DNA from: Pseudoxanthomonas gei
Lineage (GTDB): Bacteria; Pseudomonadota; Gammaproteobacteria; Xanthomonadales; Xanthomonadaceae
Direction of reading: 5' to 3'
Assembly (NCBI RefSeq): GCF_010119615.1
Contig: NZ_QOVG01000008.1
Location: 62,001-126,000 of the forward strand
Length of the DNA stretch: 64,000 nucleotides
This document shows positions 16,656-30,118 of this stretch, piece by piece. How positions within the stretch are numbered: the stretch's first letter is position 1; the number at the start of each line of letters is the position of its first letter. The notes beneath the pieces are model-generated. The model did not search any database. It was not told the DNA's origin and saw nothing but the letters and a program-made list of their open reading frames with translations. The translations under genes and the position numbers were made by a program.

Positions 16656-17546
16656 ATGAAACTCTGGTCCCTGCTCGGCAATTCACAGAAGCTCGATGGC
16701 GGCGCCATGTTCGGCAACGCCCCGCGCGCGATGTGGGAGAAGTGGTCGCCTCCCGACGCCGGGAACCGCATTTCGCTGGCATGCCGGGCGCTGCTTGCCA
16801 GCCCGCTGGCCGGCAAGACCGTATTGTTCGAGACCGGAATCGGCGCGTTCTTCGAACCCAAGCTGCGCGAACGCTACGGCGTGCAGGAAACCCGGCACGT
16901 CCTTCTTGAGTCACTGCGCGAGGCCGGCTTCGAGCATGGCGACGTCGATGTGGTGGTGTTGAGCCACCTGCATTTCGACCATGCCGGCGGACTGCTTGCG
17001 CCATGGTCGGAAGGCAAGGCGCCGGAACTGCTTTTCCCCAACGCCACCTACCTGGTCGGTGCAGCGCACTGGCAACGCGCGCTGCATCCGCATCCGCGCG
17101 ACCGTGCCAGCTTCATCCCCGAATTGCCGGGTTTGTTGCAGGCCAGCGGCAGGCTGGAGATCGTCGATGGTGAGTTCTCCACGACGCTCGGCGACAGTGT
17201 GCGTTTCAGCTACAGCGATGGCCACACGCCGGGTCTGATGCTTGCCGAAATCGTGGGCCCGGAAAAGGTGGACGGCCAGTCGCATGGCGGCGTGGTGTTC
17301 TGCGCCGACCTCATTCCCGGCCGCTCCTGGGTGCACGTGCCCATCACCATGGGCTACGACCGCAACGCCGAATTGCTGATAGACGAGAAACGCGCGTTCC
17401 TGGAAGACAAGCTTGCCCGCAACGTGCATCTGTTCTTCACCCATGACACGGAGTGCGCACTGGCGCAGGTGACACGGGACGGGAAGGGCAGGTTCGGCAC
17501 AGCGCATGAAGTGGCTGAACTTCACGCGAGGTCGCTGGCCGGTTGA
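16656..17546 (+). CDS. MBL-fold metallo-hydrolase
   Basis: A 296-residue protein with the zinc motif [10 protein letters not shown] (HxHxDH), a further metal His in YSDGHTPG and FCADLIPG as the later Asp motif. It resembles quorum-quenching-lactonase-like or general MBL hydrolases; the substrate cannot be read from sequence. The ATG at 16656 is preferred to an upstream frame start at 16551 that would overlap the previous gene. No signal peptide, so probably cytosolic. Confidence 0.88.
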   Translation: MKLWSLLGNSQKLDGGAMFGNAPRAMWEKWSPPDAGNRISLACRALLASPLAGKTVLFETGIGAFFEPKLRERYGVQETRHVLLESLREAGFEHGDVDVVVLSHLHFDHAGGLLAPWSEGKAPELLFPNATYLVGAAHWQRALHPHPRDRASFIPELPGLLQASGRLEIVDGEFSTTLGDSVRFSYSDGHTPGLMLAEIVGPEKVDGQSHGGVVFCADLIPGRSWVHVPITMGYDRNAELLIDEKRAFLEDKLARNVHLFFTHDTECALAQVTRDGKGRFGTAHEVAELHARSLAG

Positions 17547-17587
17547 AGCTTTGAGAGCTTGAGCGCCCCTCTCCAGCGGGTATCAAA

Positions 17588-17707
17588 GCCGCTTCAAGCG
17601 GCTGGGGGTTGGGGTGTGGGTGCGGTGAGGTCTGATGGTTCGGACGTCGCTGGCTTCGCCGCACCCTCATCCGTCGCTTCGCGCCACCTTCTCCCGGAGG
17701 GAGAAGG
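17588..17707. repeat. Two small palindromes in the gap before upp
   Basis: GCCGCTTCAAGCGGC (17588-17602) and CCTTCTCCCGGAGGGAGAAGG (17687-17707, 9-base arms, 3-base loop). The second is the core of an intergenic repeat common in xanthomonads. The 242 bases between the converging metallo-hydrolase and upp genes hold no gene I can support. Confidence 0.6.
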
Positions 17708-17788
17708 AAATATCCTGTGGTGTTGATGGTCGGCCTTCGCTGACTCGCTGTACTGCATCCGTCGTCTGCCGGAGGGAGAAGTGAAACA

Positions 17789-18421
17789 TCACCCCACGCG
17801 CGTGCCGAAAATCCGATCCCCCGCATCACCCAGCCCCGGCAGGATGTAGCCGCGTTCGTTGAGGCGCTCGTCGATCGCGGCCGTGTAGATCTCCACGTCG
17901 GGGTGGACTTTTTCGAGTGCCGCCAGGCCTTCCGGGGCCGCGACCAGGAAGATGCCGCGGATGCGCCGGCAGCCGGCGCGCTTGAGCATGTCGATGGTGG
18001 CGATGAGGGTGCCGCCGGTGGCCAGCATCGGGTCCAGGATCAGCGCGTCCCGCTCTTCCAGGCGGCCGGTCAGGCGTTCGAAGTAGGGCGCCGGTTGCAG
18101 GGTTTCCTCGTCGCGCTGCAGGCCGACCACGCTGACGCGCGCGGTGGGGATCAGCGCCAGCACGCCGGGCAGCATGCCCAGCCCGGCGCGCAGGATCGGC
18201 ACGAGGGTGATCTTGGCGCCGGCGATCCGGTTCACTTCCACCGGGCCGGCCCAGCCCGCCATGGTTTCGGTGGTCAGTTCCAGGTCGGCGGTGGCCTCAT
18301 AGGCCAGCAGCGTGCCCAGTTCGGTGACCAGCTCGCGGAAATCCCTGGTGTTGAGGCTGGCGTTTCGCAGCAAGCCGATCTTGTGCTGCACCAGCGGGTG
18401 GCGGACTTCGACGATTTTCAT
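17789..18421 (-). CDS. upp: Uracil phosphoribosyltransferase
   Basis: A 210-residue salvage enzyme making UMP from uracil and [20 protein letters not shown] is the typical N-terminus, [11 protein letters not shown] and the PRPP loop [19 protein letters not shown] carry the active site, and the protein ends with the usual [10 protein letters not shown] region. Length is normal. Confidence 0.97.
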   Translation of the reverse strand: MKIVEVRHPLVQHKIGLLRNASLNTRDFRELVTELGTLLAYEATADLELTTETMAGWAGPVEVNRIAGAKITLVPILRAGLGMLPGVLALIPTARVSVVGLQRDEETLQPAPYFERLTGRLEERDALILDPMLATGGTLIATIDMLKRAGCRRIRGIFLVAAPEGLAALEKVHPDVEIYTAAIDERLNERGYILPGLGDAGDRIFGTRVG

Positions 18422-18477
18422 GGTGGCCTGCGGATTGAGCGGATGTGGGAAGTCTGCATCAAAGCGGCTGATCCCAC

Positions 18478-18505
18478 AAAAAAAGAAGCCGGCGCATGGC
18501 CGGCC
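18478..18505 (-). terminator. Terminator of the TonB receptor gene
   Basis: On the minus strand GCCGGC pairs with a second GCCGGC across CATGC, followed by TTCTTTTTTT. It lies 27 bases after the receptor stop codon. Confidence 0.75.
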
Positions 18506-18531
18506 TCCCCCTGCGGCAGGAGGGGTCGCAA

Positions 18532-20859
18532 TCAGAACGCCCAGCGCATCACCAGCTGGTAGCTCGGTCCGGCTTCTTCGCTTTCGACTTCGTACTCGTC
18601 GAAATCGCGGTCGATCTGGTCGTCCTGGTTGTCGAACTTGTTGAAGAATTCGTCTTTCGACGCGTCCAGCAGGTTGGCGGCGGTCAGGCGCACCGAAACC
18701 TTGCTGCCGAAACGCTTCTCGACGAACACTTCAAGGTCGTCGCCATACTTGACCATCACTTCCTCGGCCACGATGCGGCTGAAAGCATCGCCCTGGTTGC
18801 GGTAGGTCGCACCGAAGCTGGTGCCCAGCGAAGGCAGGTCGTGGATGAACCCGACGTTGTAGACGCTGCGGGCCTGGTCGTTGAAGCGGCGCTCGCCGAT
18901 GAAGTCGGTGACCTTGCTGTCGAGGTACGAATAGTTGAGGAAGACGCCCGTATCCGGCAGCCCCAGCGAGGTCAGCGGAGTGGACAGATCGAATTCGACG
19001 CCGTAGACCTTGCCATCGCCCACGTTGGCCGAAGTAAACAGCCAGCTTTCGGGCTCGAATTCGAAATCGTCCTCGGTCGCGTCCGGGTTTTCGTCGAGGA
19101 ATTCCTCCAGGTCGTCCTCGTAGCTGTCCTGCGCGTCTTCGCTCCACTGTCCGGTATTGACCAGCTCGATCAGGTTCTTGACGTCGCGGTAGAAGAAGTT
19201 CACGCCAATCACGCCGTGCTTGCCCAGGCGGTGTTCGAAGCCCAGGTCGATGCCAGTGGCGGTCTCCTGTTCGAGTCGCGGGTTGCCGACGTAGTCGTTG
19301 TCGCCGTACTCGCCGTCAAGCACGGCCGGGATCAGTTCATTGAAATTCGGACGCTTGACGCTCCTGGCCAGTGACAGGCTGATGCGGTCGGCGTCGGTCA
19401 GGTCCCACTTCAGGTGCAGCGACGGCAGCAGCATGTGGTAATCCTTGCTGGCGGACCCCTCTATTTCGCCGTCTTCGCTGTAGCGGATATCCGAACGGGT
19501 GGTTTCGTAGCGCAGCCCGGCTTCCCACGACAGGACTTCGCCGCGACCGGAGAGCATGACGTAGGGATCGACGCGGGTTTCCTCGATCAGCGAGCCGATG
19601 CTGCCGTCCGCTTCATAGGTTACCGGGTCGCCTTCCTGCTCGGCCTCCCACGCATAGTTGGCATAGGTGACGTCGCGCTTCTTGCTGCGGTAGTCGATAC
19701 CGAATTCGAGCTCGCCGGCACCGGCCGGGCGCTTGTGCGCGACCCTGAAGCCGGATTCGGCGTCGCTGGCGCTTATCGCGGAGGATTCGGCTTCCGACGC
19801 ATCCCATTCGCCATTGACGTACTCATGCTTTTCCTCGCTTTCCGCGCTGTTATCCTCGAACCGCGCATGGTCGAGGTCGAACTCGGTGGTGCCGCCGGCC
19901 ATGTCGAACCGGTACTGGGCGCCCACGCCCCAGTTCTTCTGGTTGATCGGGTTCAGGCCGGGCACACGTGATTCGATCACGTCCCCGTCGTCGTATTCCA
20001 CCTCATGCGACACCTCGGTCACGTCGCGGTCGGTCTTGACGTAGAAGCCGTCGATGCTGAGCCGCCCGCTTTCGCCGACGTCGGCGGTGTAGGAAAGGTT
20101 GGCCGAATAGTCGCGCCCGTCCTTCACTTCGGCCTGGTCTTCCCAGCTGACCAGCTCTTCCATCGACGGGTCTGCGAAGCGGTCAGAACGCTTGAGCTTG
20201 CCGCGGTAGCGGTCCTGGATGTTGATGCCGGCCAGGATGCGGCCGCCGAGTGCTTCACCGCTGGTGACCGCGCCGAAGGTGGGGTTCACTTCGCCGTCGA
20301 ACCAGCGGTTGACGCCGACGCGCAGGTAACTGCCGTCGAACGCATAGGCATCGCGCAGGACGATGTTGATGGCGCCGGCGATGGCGTCGCCGCTGCGGTT
20401 GGCGCTGTTGCTGCGCAGTATTTCGATGTGATCGACCATCTCGGCGGGTATCCGGTCGACCCAGAAGGAACGATCATCGCCGGCGCCAGGCACCTTCTTG
20501 CCGTTGATCAGCACCTGGGTATAGCCGGCCGCCATGCCGCGCATCATCGCGCCATCGAATTCCATGATGTCGGAGCCGACGAAGGCCACGCCGGGCACGC
20601 GCTTGAGCATGTCGCCCACGGTGTTGGGCTCGAAGCGCTGGAAGTATTCGAGGTCGTAGGACAGGGTGGGTGCGATTGCGTCGCTGCGGTCGCGGTAAGC
20701 GATCTCACCCTGCACCACTATGGTATCGAGTTGCTTGGCATCGGCGGCGTCGGCCGAACCGTCCGGTGCGATTGCCTGGGACCAGGCGACGCTTGCGGGC
20801 AGGAGTGCGGCGCAGGCGAGCGCGCGGGCAAGGCCGGCGGCCAGTGCGTTTCTTTTCAT
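18532..20859 (-). CDS. TonB-dependent outer-membrane receptor
   Basis: The 775-residue product starts [20 protein letters not shown], a signal peptide ending about VAWSQ; the ATG at 20859 is preferred to an upstream one. A TonB-box-like LDTIVVQGE is followed by the plug (about 45-170: [46 protein letters not shown]) and a 22-strand beta barrel ending in the aromatic YQLVMRWAF. Such receptors take up bulky ligands with energy from TonB. It is divergent from a phytase-like lipoprotein gene with 181 bases between starts, so the ligand may be a phytate or inositol-phosphate compound; that is inference from context. Family-typical length. Confidence 0.92.
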   Translation of the reverse strand: MKRNALAAGLARALACAALLPASVAWSQAIAPDGSADAADAKQLDTIVVQGEIAYRDRSDAIAPTLSYDLEYFQRFEPNTVGDMLKRVPGVAFVGSDIMEFDGAMMRGMAAGYTQVLINGKKVPGAGDDRSFWVDRIPAEMVDHIEILRSNSANRSGDAIAGAINIVLRDAYAFDGSYLRVGVNRWFDGEVNPTFGAVTSGEALGGRILAGINIQDRYRGKLKRSDRFADPSMEELVSWEDQAEVKDGRDYSANLSYTADVGESGRLSIDGFYVKTDRDVTEVSHEVEYDDGDVIESRVPGLNPINQKNWGVGAQYRFDMAGGTTEFDLDHARFEDNSAESEEKHEYVNGEWDASEAESSAISASDAESGFRVAHKRPAGAGELEFGIDYRSKKRDVTYANYAWEAEQEGDPVTYEADGSIGSLIEETRVDPYVMLSGRGEVLSWEAGLRYETTRSDIRYSEDGEIEGSASKDYHMLLPSLHLKWDLTDADRISLSLARSVKRPNFNELIPAVLDGEYGDNDYVGNPRLEQETATGIDLGFEHRLGKHGVIGVNFFYRDVKNLIELVNTGQWSEDAQDSYEDDLEEFLDENPDATEDDFEFEPESWLFTSANVGDGKVYGVEFDLSTPLTSLGLPDTGVFLNYSYLDSKVTDFIGERRFNDQARSVYNVGFIHDLPSLGTSFGATYRNQGDAFSRIVAEEVMVKYGDDLEVFVEKRFGSKVSVRLTAANLLDASKDEFFNKFDNQDDQIDRDFDEYEVESEEAGPSYQLVMRWAF

Positions 20860-21040
20860 TTGTGTTGCATCCCCGGAGTGGATGAAGGCAGGCAAGAAGT
20901 GTTGAAGGCTCAGCCGGCTTTTCTACGCAGCGGTTGTGGCAGCGACATGACGGGTTCGCGAACAGGCGCCCGCAATGAATCCGTCATGATTCGTCCATAT
21001 ATTCCAGCGGCTCGATTCGATGCCTCTCCGGGAAGATTCC

Positions 21041-22171
21041 ATGACGATCCGTTTCATTGCGTTGGCTGCGATGCTGCTGCTGGGCGCATGCGCAACGCTG
21101 CCTGTCGCGCATGAAAAGGAAGGCGATGAAAAAGGCAAGGCGGACAGCCTGCTTTTCAGCACCTACCAGGACCAGATCCCGCATGTCGTGGTGAAGGAAG
21201 CCTGGGTCAGCACTGCCCAGCCGGAAGACAACGTGGATTCGCCGGCCAGCTGGCTGCAGGGTGGGAAGTTGATGGTCGCGGCTACCGCAAAATCCATCGA
21301 CCAGCTCATCGTTTACGACGGCGATACCGGCGTGCGCCTGCGCACCGTGGGTGGTGCGGGCAAGGCGCTGGGCCAGTTGAACCGTCCCAACGGCATTGCC
21401 ACCATCGACGACCGCTACGCGTTCGTCGTCGAGCGCGACAATCATCGCGTGCAGATGTTCGCGCTGCCGGACTTCCAGCCGCTGCTTGCGTTCGCCGAGG
21501 CCGACCTGGCCCAGCCCTATGGCCTGTGGGTGCGCAAGCTCGGCGACGGCTATGAGGTGATCGTCAGCGACAACTACACCCTTGGCGAAGACGCCAACGG
21601 CGACGACATCATTCCACCGCTGGCCGCGCTTGACCGGCGTTTCCGCCGCTATGACGTCGGCCAGGCCGATGGCAAGTGGAAGGCGCAGCCCCGAGGCCAT
21701 TTCGGCGACACCAGTGAAGCCGGTGCGATACGGATCACCGAATCGGTGTTCGGCGATGAAGCCAACCAGCGGCTATTGATCGCCGAGGAAGACGTCTCCA
21801 CCGGCACCCGGCTGCGCGAGTACACGCTGGAAGGAAAATACGCGGGCCGCGACGTCGGGGCGGGAAATTACAGGGCGCAGGCCGAAGGCATTGCGCTGAT
21901 GCGCTGCAGGGACGGCAGCGGCTGGTGGGTGGCCAGCGACCAGTTCGACGACCGCACCGTGTTCCACCTGTTCGACCGCAGGACCCTCGAGCACGCCGGA
22001 TCCTTCGTGGGCAACGTCACCGGCCTCACCGATGGCGTGTGGCTGGAAGAGCGTGGCGATGCGCGCTTCCCGCAAGGTGTGTTCTACGCCTCCCACCTGG
22101 ATGTGGCCTTGTCTGCATTCGACTGGCGCGACATCACTGCGGCGCTGAAGTTGCCGGCCTGCGAACGTTGA
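21041..22171 (+). CDS. Beta-propeller phytase-like lipoprotein
   Basis: The 376-residue product starts at the ATG at 21041 with MTIRFIALAAMLLLGACATL, a lipoprotein signal with lipobox LLGAC. The mature protein has repeated propeller-blade strands (DSPASWLQGGKLMVAATAKS, LNRPNGIATIDDRYAFVVER, GLWVRKLGDGYEVIVSDNY), similar in style to 3-phytases of the beta-propeller family, which release phosphate from phytate with Ca2+. In xanthomonads such phytase genes are known beside TonB receptors, as here. Divergence of this protein from classical phytases means the substrate is not certain. Confidence 0.7.
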   Translation: MTIRFIALAAMLLLGACATLPVAHEKEGDEKGKADSLLFSTYQDQIPHVVVKEAWVSTAQPEDNVDSPASWLQGGKLMVAATAKSIDQLIVYDGDTGVRLRTVGGAGKALGQLNRPNGIATIDDRYAFVVERDNHRVQMFALPDFQPLLAFAEADLAQPYGLWVRKLGDGYEVIVSDNYTLGEDANGDDIIPPLAALDRRFRRYDVGQADGKWKAQPRGHFGDTSEAGAIRITESVFGDEANQRLLIAEEDVSTGTRLREYTLEGKYAGRDVGAGNYRAQAEGIALMRCRDGSGWWVASDQFDDRTVFHLFDRRTLEHAGSFVGNVTGLTDGVWLEERGDARFPQGVFYASHLDVALSAFDWRDITAALKLPACER

Positions 22172-22220
22172 ACGTGCCGGCGGCGACAGCTTCGCCGCCG
22201 GCAATGAATTGGACCAGATG

Positions 22221-22247
22221 AAAAAAGCGGCCCTGGGGCCGCTTTTT
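22221..22247. terminator. Bidirectional terminator between converging genes
   Basis: GCGGCCC and GGGCCGC form a stem with a two-base loop, flanked by six A on the left and five T on the right, so it works on both strands. It separates the phytase-like gene from the aminotransferase gene. Confidence 0.9.
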
Positions 22248-22271
22248 GTCTTCCGTCCGGTGGTTGGCTGA

Positions 22272-23768
22272 TCAGGCCGCCGCGGCCTGCTCGGCGCGCG
22301 GACCTTCACGCAGGGCGCGTCCGACCATGCCGACCAGCAGGTCGAGTTCGTCTGAGGTCATGGCGAAGTGGGGGGTGAAACGCAGCGAATTGGCGCCGCC
22401 GTGGATCACGTTCAAGCCGCGTTCGCGCAACCACTCCTCGGTGGAACCGGCGCCGTAGCACTTGAACTGCGGAGCCAGTTCGCACGAGAACAGCAGGCCC
22501 GTGCCCTGGACTGCCGTGATCAGGCCGCCGAGTTCGGACTTCAGCTTCTCGAGTTTCTGGATTGCCTCGGCGCCGCGCTGGCGGATGTTCTCGCGCACCT
22601 GCGGGGTCAGCAGCTCCAGCACCGCACAGGCCACGTCCAGGGCGCGCGGGTTGCTGGTCATGGTGTTGCCGTAGACGCCCTTGCGGTAGAGGCCGGCGGC
22701 GAGCTCGCTGACCGCCAGCACCGACAGCGGGTACTGCGCGGCGTTGAGCGCCTTGGAATAGGTCTCCATGTCCGGCGCATCCAGGCCTTCGAAGCCGGGG
22801 TAGTCGACAATCGACAGCACACCGTGCGCGCGCAGGCCGGCCTGGATGGAATCGACCAGCAACAGGCCGCCGTGGCTGCGGGTCAGTTCGCGGGCCACCG
22901 CATAGAAGGCCGGCGGCAACGAGCGGCCCGGGTCGCCTTCGCCCATCACCGGTTCCAGGAACACGGCCTCGACGAACCAGCCGTTGCGGTCGGCATCGGC
23001 GAACACCTTCTTCAACGCCTCCGCATCGTAGGGATCGATGGCGATCACCGAATCCTCGTTGCGGTAGCTGGCCAGGTACTGCTGGTAGACCTTGCGCGAG
23101 GAATCCGAGTACAGGGCCGGGCGTTCGGTGCGGCCATGGAAGCTGCCTTTCACGACCACGCGCTTTACCACGCGACCGGCGTAGCGCGCGCCCGGGTCGG
23201 TCTGCAGCTTGGTGTTGATATCGGCGATGCGTGCGGCCAGGCCCACCGATTCGGAACCCGAGTTCAGGCACAGGAAGCGCGCGAACGGACAGCCGCCGCG
23301 GGTGTGGCCGATCTCCTTGCGCAGGGCGCGGTCGAAGCGCAGCTGCGACAGGCTGGGGGTCATGATGTTGGCCATGACCTGGGGCCTGGCCATGGCGGCC
23401 ATCACCGCTTCGGGGGTATGCCCGAAACCGATCATGCCGTAGCCGCCGGCGTCGTACAGCACCGCGCCGTTGAGGGTGACCACCCACGGGCCGCGGGCGG
23501 CGAGGGCGACATACGGATTGATGGCGTCGTCGGCGTAGAAGTTGATGTAGCCGGCCTGCACCACGCGCAGCTGCGCGTCCTCGTCCATCGCGAACAGGTC
23601 GGAAAATTCCTCGTCCAGCGCCGCATGTTCGGCAGCGGCGGCCGCTACGGCCGCTTCCAGGTCAGGATGCGAGGCGGCCAGGCGCAGCAGGGTGGCGTCG
23701 TCCAGCCCAGTGGTCAGGCGTTTGCCGGAATGGGCGCGCAGGGGCGCCAGTTTTTCGATGAGGTTCAT
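22272..23768 (-). CDS. Class III PLP-dependent aminotransferase
   Basis: A 498-residue enzyme; MNLIEKLAPLR (ATG at 23768) is taken as start. An N-terminal helical extension of about 90 residues precedes the class III fold (YDAGGYGMIGFGHTPEAV; LCLNSGSESVGLAARIAD; VVKGSFHGRTERPALYSDSS). The PLP-binding lysine is in YSKALNAAQYP. It is probably an omega-amino acid or lysine aminotransferase, but the substrate cannot be read. The divergent Lrp/AsnC gene 122 bases away is the likely regulator, and such regulators respond to amino acids. Confidence 0.85.
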   Translation of the reverse strand: MNLIEKLAPLRAHSGKRLTTGLDDATLLRLAASHPDLEAAVAAAAAEHAALDEEFSDLFAMDEDAQLRVVQAGYINFYADDAINPYVALAARGPWVVTLNGAVLYDAGGYGMIGFGHTPEAVMAAMARPQVMANIMTPSLSQLRFDRALRKEIGHTRGGCPFARFLCLNSGSESVGLAARIADINTKLQTDPGARYAGRVVKRVVVKGSFHGRTERPALYSDSSRKVYQQYLASYRNEDSVIAIDPYDAEALKKVFADADRNGWFVEAVFLEPVMGEGDPGRSLPPAFYAVARELTRSHGGLLLVDSIQAGLRAHGVLSIVDYPGFEGLDAPDMETYSKALNAAQYPLSVLAVSELAAGLYRKGVYGNTMTSNPRALDVACAVLELLTPQVRENIRQRGAEAIQKLEKLKSELGGLITAVQGTGLLFSCELAPQFKCYGAGSTEEWLRERGLNVIHGGANSLRFTPHFAMTSDELDLLVGMVGRALREGPRAEQAAAA

Positions 23769-23890
23769 GGATGTTCGCTCCCGCGTGCCAGGACAATCCA
23801 CCTATTATCTGGATAATTTCGTCACTTAACAGTTGTGATTTGCGCGCTTTTGTCCTAATTTTCGTCGAATAGACGAAACAGCCACGGCAA

Positions 23891-24322
23891 ATGAAGCTCA
23901 ACGCGACCGACGAACAACTGCTGTCCCTGCTGCGTGAGAATGCGCGCGCCTCCACGGCGCAGATCGCCCGGCGCCTGGACCTGTCGCGGACCACGGTGCA
24001 GAGCCGGATCGAGCGGCTTGAGCGGGAAGGGGTCATCAGCGGCTATACGGTGCGGATCGACGAGGAGTACGAGCGCGGCCACATCCGCGCCCACATCATG
24101 ATCAGCGTGCATCCCAAGCAGACGGTTTCGGTCACCAATGCGCTGCGCGCGATGCCCGAGCTGCGAGCGCTGCATTCGGTGAGTGGGGTCTACGACCTGA
24201 TCGCCATCAGCGTCGTGTCCTCGGTCAGCGCGTTGGACCTGCTTACCGACCGAATCGGCGCGGTCGAAGGGGTCGAGCGCACGGCCACTTCGATCATCCT
24301 GTCCACCAAGCTCGAGCGCTGA
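23891..24322 (+). CDS. Lrp/AsnC-family transcriptional regulator
   Basis: A 143-residue regulator. The winged HTH is [22 protein letters not shown] (about 18-40) followed by EGVISGYTV; the C-terminal RAM ligand domain covers about 60-140 ([26 protein letters not shown]). It is divergent from the aminotransferase gene, so it probably controls it in response to an amino acid. The 2OG oxygenase gene follows 17 bases later on the same strand. Confidence 0.93.
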   Translation: MKLNATDEQLLSLLRENARASTAQIARRLDLSRTTVQSRIERLEREGVISGYTVRIDEEYERGHIRAHIMISVHPKQTVSVTNALRAMPELRALHSVSGVYDLIAISVVSSVSALDLLTDRIGAVEGVERTATSIILSTKLER

Positions 24323-24339
24323 AGCGGCCGGCTCCCGTA

Positions 24340-25350
<1,011 letters not shown>

Positions 25351-25370
25351 GGCACCCGCGGCGAGGCGGC

Positions 25371-25376
25371 TACAAT
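25371..25376 (+). promoter_or_regulatory. Candidate -10 box for queA
   Basis: TACAAT lies 25 bases before the queA ATG, in the short gap after the oxygenase gene. Confidence 0.4.
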
Positions 25377-25401
25377 GCGCGGCCCCGTAATGCCCCGAAC
25401 G

Positions 25402-27670
<2,269 letters not shown>

Positions 27671-27721
27671 GGGTTTGCGGGTCGTTTCCCGGCCTGCGGG
27701 GACGCAGGGCCGCCCCCATGG

Positions 27722-27727
27722 CATAAT
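27722..27727 (+). promoter_or_regulatory. Candidate -10 box for yajC-secDF
   Basis: CATAAT 33 bases before the yajC start codon; the -35 is not clear. It would give the sec genes a promoter separate from tgt. Confidence 0.35.
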
Positions 27728-27760
27728 TCCCGGCTGTTTTCGGCCTTACTGGATGACCTG

Positions 27761-28108
27761 ATGAACCTGCTCGATTTCCTGATCCCCGCCGCCCACGCCC
27801 AGGCCGCAGGCGCCGCGCCCGCTGGTCCGTTCGGCGGTGGCATGACCCTGTTGTTCCCGATCATCCTGATCGCGGTGATGTATTTCCTGATGATCCGCCC
27901 GCAGATGAAGCGCGCCAAGGAGCACAAGGGCATGCTGGACAAGCTGTCCAAGGGCGACGAAGTCATCACCTCCGGTGGTATCGCCGGCACCGTGACCGAC
28001 ATCGGCGACAACTTCATCACCGTGGAAGTGGCCGACAACGTGCGCGTACGCGTGCAGAAAGCCGCCGTCGGCAACGTGCTGCCCAAGGGCACGCTCAAGT
28101 CCGCCTGA
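27761..28108 (+). CDS. yajC: Sec translocon accessory protein YajC
   Basis: A 115-residue inner-membrane protein of the SecDF-YajC complex. One membrane segment (about residues 27-46, MTLLFPIILIAVMYFLMI) is followed by RPQMKRAKEHKGMLDKLSKGDEVITSGGI, the family signature. It precedes secD by 111 bases. Confidence 0.95.
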   Translation: MNLLDFLIPAAHAQAAGAAPAGPFGGGMTLLFPIILIAVMYFLMIRPQMKRAKEHKGMLDKLSKGDEVITSGGIAGTVTDIGDNFITVEVADNVRVRVQKAAVGNVLPKGTLKSA

Positions 28109-28219
28109 CCACGCCGGGGTCTGTCGGGTCCAGCCGCACGTCGGCCGGACCCGGGGCCGTGGCCAAATCCCCGTCGGCGCCGCGCGCCTTCCGGGTTACG
28201 TTCTCTCTGGAACTCTCCG

Positions 28220-30109
28220 ATGCTTGAATTCCCGCGCTGGAAATACGTCGTCATCCTGCTGGTCGTGCTGTTGAGCGTGCTTTACACGCTGCCCAACATC
28301 TATCCCTCCGATCCGTCGGTGCAGATCACGCCCAACCGGGGCTTTGCGCTGGACGAAGCCTTGAACCAGCGCGTGCAGGCCTCGCTGAAGCAGGCGGGCG
28401 TGTCCGCCAAGTCGCTGGACAAGGAGAAGGACAGCCTGCTGGTGCGCATGCCCAGCCTGGATGCCCAGACCAAGGCCAACGACGCGCTGCGCACGGACCT
28501 GGGCGAGGACTACACGGTGGCCCTGAACCTGGCTTCCACCGTCCCCGACTGGATGGGCAACTACGGCGCCAAGCCCATGGTGCGCGGCCTGGATCTGCAG
28601 GGCGGCGTGCATTTCGTCATGCAGGTGGACCAGAAGGCGGCCCTGGACAAGCGCGTGGATGCTTATGCGGAAGACATGCGCGTCACCCTTCGCGACAAGC
28701 GCGTGCGCTATGAATCGGTGGAGCGTCGCCCCGACAACAGCATGGTGGTGACCCTGGTCGATGCCAAGGATGGCGAGAAAGCGCGCCAGGCCCTGGCCGG
28801 ACAGGCCGCCGCCGGCGCCGCGGGCGTTGCCGCTTCTGGCCTGACCTACCTGGTCCAGGGCAACCGCATCATCGTCAACCTGCCGGAGAGCGAGCTGCAG
28901 CAGATTTCCGGCGATGCCATCGAACAGAACATCGCCACCCTGCGCAACCGCGTCAACGAACTGGGCGTGGCCGAGCCGATCATCCAGCGCCAGGGCGAGG
29001 ACCGCGTGGTCGTGCAGTTGCCGGGCGTGCAGGACACCGCCGCCGCCAAGCGCCTGATCGGTGCCACCGCGACCCTGGAATTCCACTCGGTCATCGACGG
29101 CAATGCGCAGGACGCGCTGGCCAGCGGCAATGTGCCGCCCGAGGCGCGCGTCTATTACCTGCGTGACTCGGCCGGCCCCGACGGCAAGCCGGCCCCCGTG
29201 CTGCTGAGCAAGCGCGTGCTGGCGTCTGGCGACCAGATGGTCACGGCCAGCGTCGGTACCGACCAGAACGGATCCCCCGCGGTCGATATCACCCTCAACG
29301 CGGCCGCCGGCCAGCGCATGTTCGACTTTACCAGCGCCAACGTCGGCAAGCTGATGTCGGTGGTCTACATCGAGCGCATTCCGCAGGTCACCATCGTCGA
29401 TGGCAAGGAAGTGCGCTCCACCCGGGTCAGCGAGGAAGCGCTGTCACCGACCCGCATCGCCGGTGTGTTCGGCAAGAATTTCCAGACCACCGGCCTGGAG
29501 AAGACCGAGGCCGAGAACCTGGCCAAGCTGCTGCGGGCCGGTTCGCTGGCGGCGCCCATGGACTTCATCGAAGAGCGCGTGGTTGGCCCCAGCCTGGGTG
29601 CCGAGAACGTGGCCCGTGGTACCAAGGCCGTGGCCTTCTCGTTCCTGTTCGCGCTGGCGTTCTTCCTGGTCTATTACCGCATGTTCGGCCTGATCACCTG
29701 CATGGCGCTGTTGCTGAACCTGCTGATGGTGGTGGCGGTGATGTCGCTGTTCGGGGCCACCATGACCTTGCCTGGCTTCGCCGGCCTGGCCCTGTCCATC
29801 GGCATGTCGGTCGACGCCAACGTCCTGATCAACGAACGAATACGCGAGGAACTTCGCGCGGGGGTACCGCCACAGGCGGCCATCGCCACTGGCTATGACA
29901 AGGCGTCGGGCACGATCTTCGATTCCAACATGACCGCGCTGCTGGCCGGCGTTGCCTTGTATGCGTTCGGCACCGGGCCGCTGAAGGGCTTCGCCATCAC
30001 CATGATCGTGGGCATCCTGACCTCGGTCTTCACCGCCGTGACCGTATCGCGTGGCATCGCCACGCTGATCTACGGCGGCCGCCGCAAGCTCAAGTCGCTG
30101 GCCATCTGA
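28220..30109 (+). CDS. secD: Protein translocase subunit SecD
   Basis: A 629-residue RND-type membrane protein that uses proton flow to pull exported proteins into the periplasm. The first membrane helix is at about 8-26; a large periplasmic domain has the GLDLQGGVHFVMQVD motif; the C-terminal membrane bundle carries FAGLALSIGMSVDANVLINERIRE. The secF ATG at 30119 follows nine bases after the stop. Confidence 0.97.
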   Translation: MLEFPRWKYVVILLVVLLSVLYTLPNIYPSDPSVQITPNRGFALDEALNQRVQASLKQAGVSAKSLDKEKDSLLVRMPSLDAQTKANDALRTDLGEDYTVALNLASTVPDWMGNYGAKPMVRGLDLQGGVHFVMQVDQKAALDKRVDAYAEDMRVTLRDKRVRYESVERRPDNSMVVTLVDAKDGEKARQALAGQAAAGAAGVAASGLTYLVQGNRIIVNLPESELQQISGDAIEQNIATLRNRVNELGVAEPIIQRQGEDRVVVQLPGVQDTAAAKRLIGATATLEFHSVIDGNAQDALASGNVPPEARVYYLRDSAGPDGKPAPVLLSKRVLASGDQMVTASVGTDQNGSPAVDITLNAAAGQRMFDFTSANVGKLMSVVYIERIPQVTIVDGKEVRSTRVSEEALSPTRIAGVFGKNFQTTGLEKTEAENLAKLLRAGSLAAPMDFIEERVVGPSLGAENVARGTKAVAFSFLFALAFFLVYYRMFGLITCMALLLNLLMVVAVMSLFGATMTLPGFAGLALSIGMSVDANVLINERIREELRAGVPPQAAIATGYDKASGTIFDSNMTALLAGVALYAFGTGPLKGFAITMIVGILTSVFTAVTVSRGIATLIYGGRRKLKSLAI

Positions 30110-30118
30110 CGGGACCCC

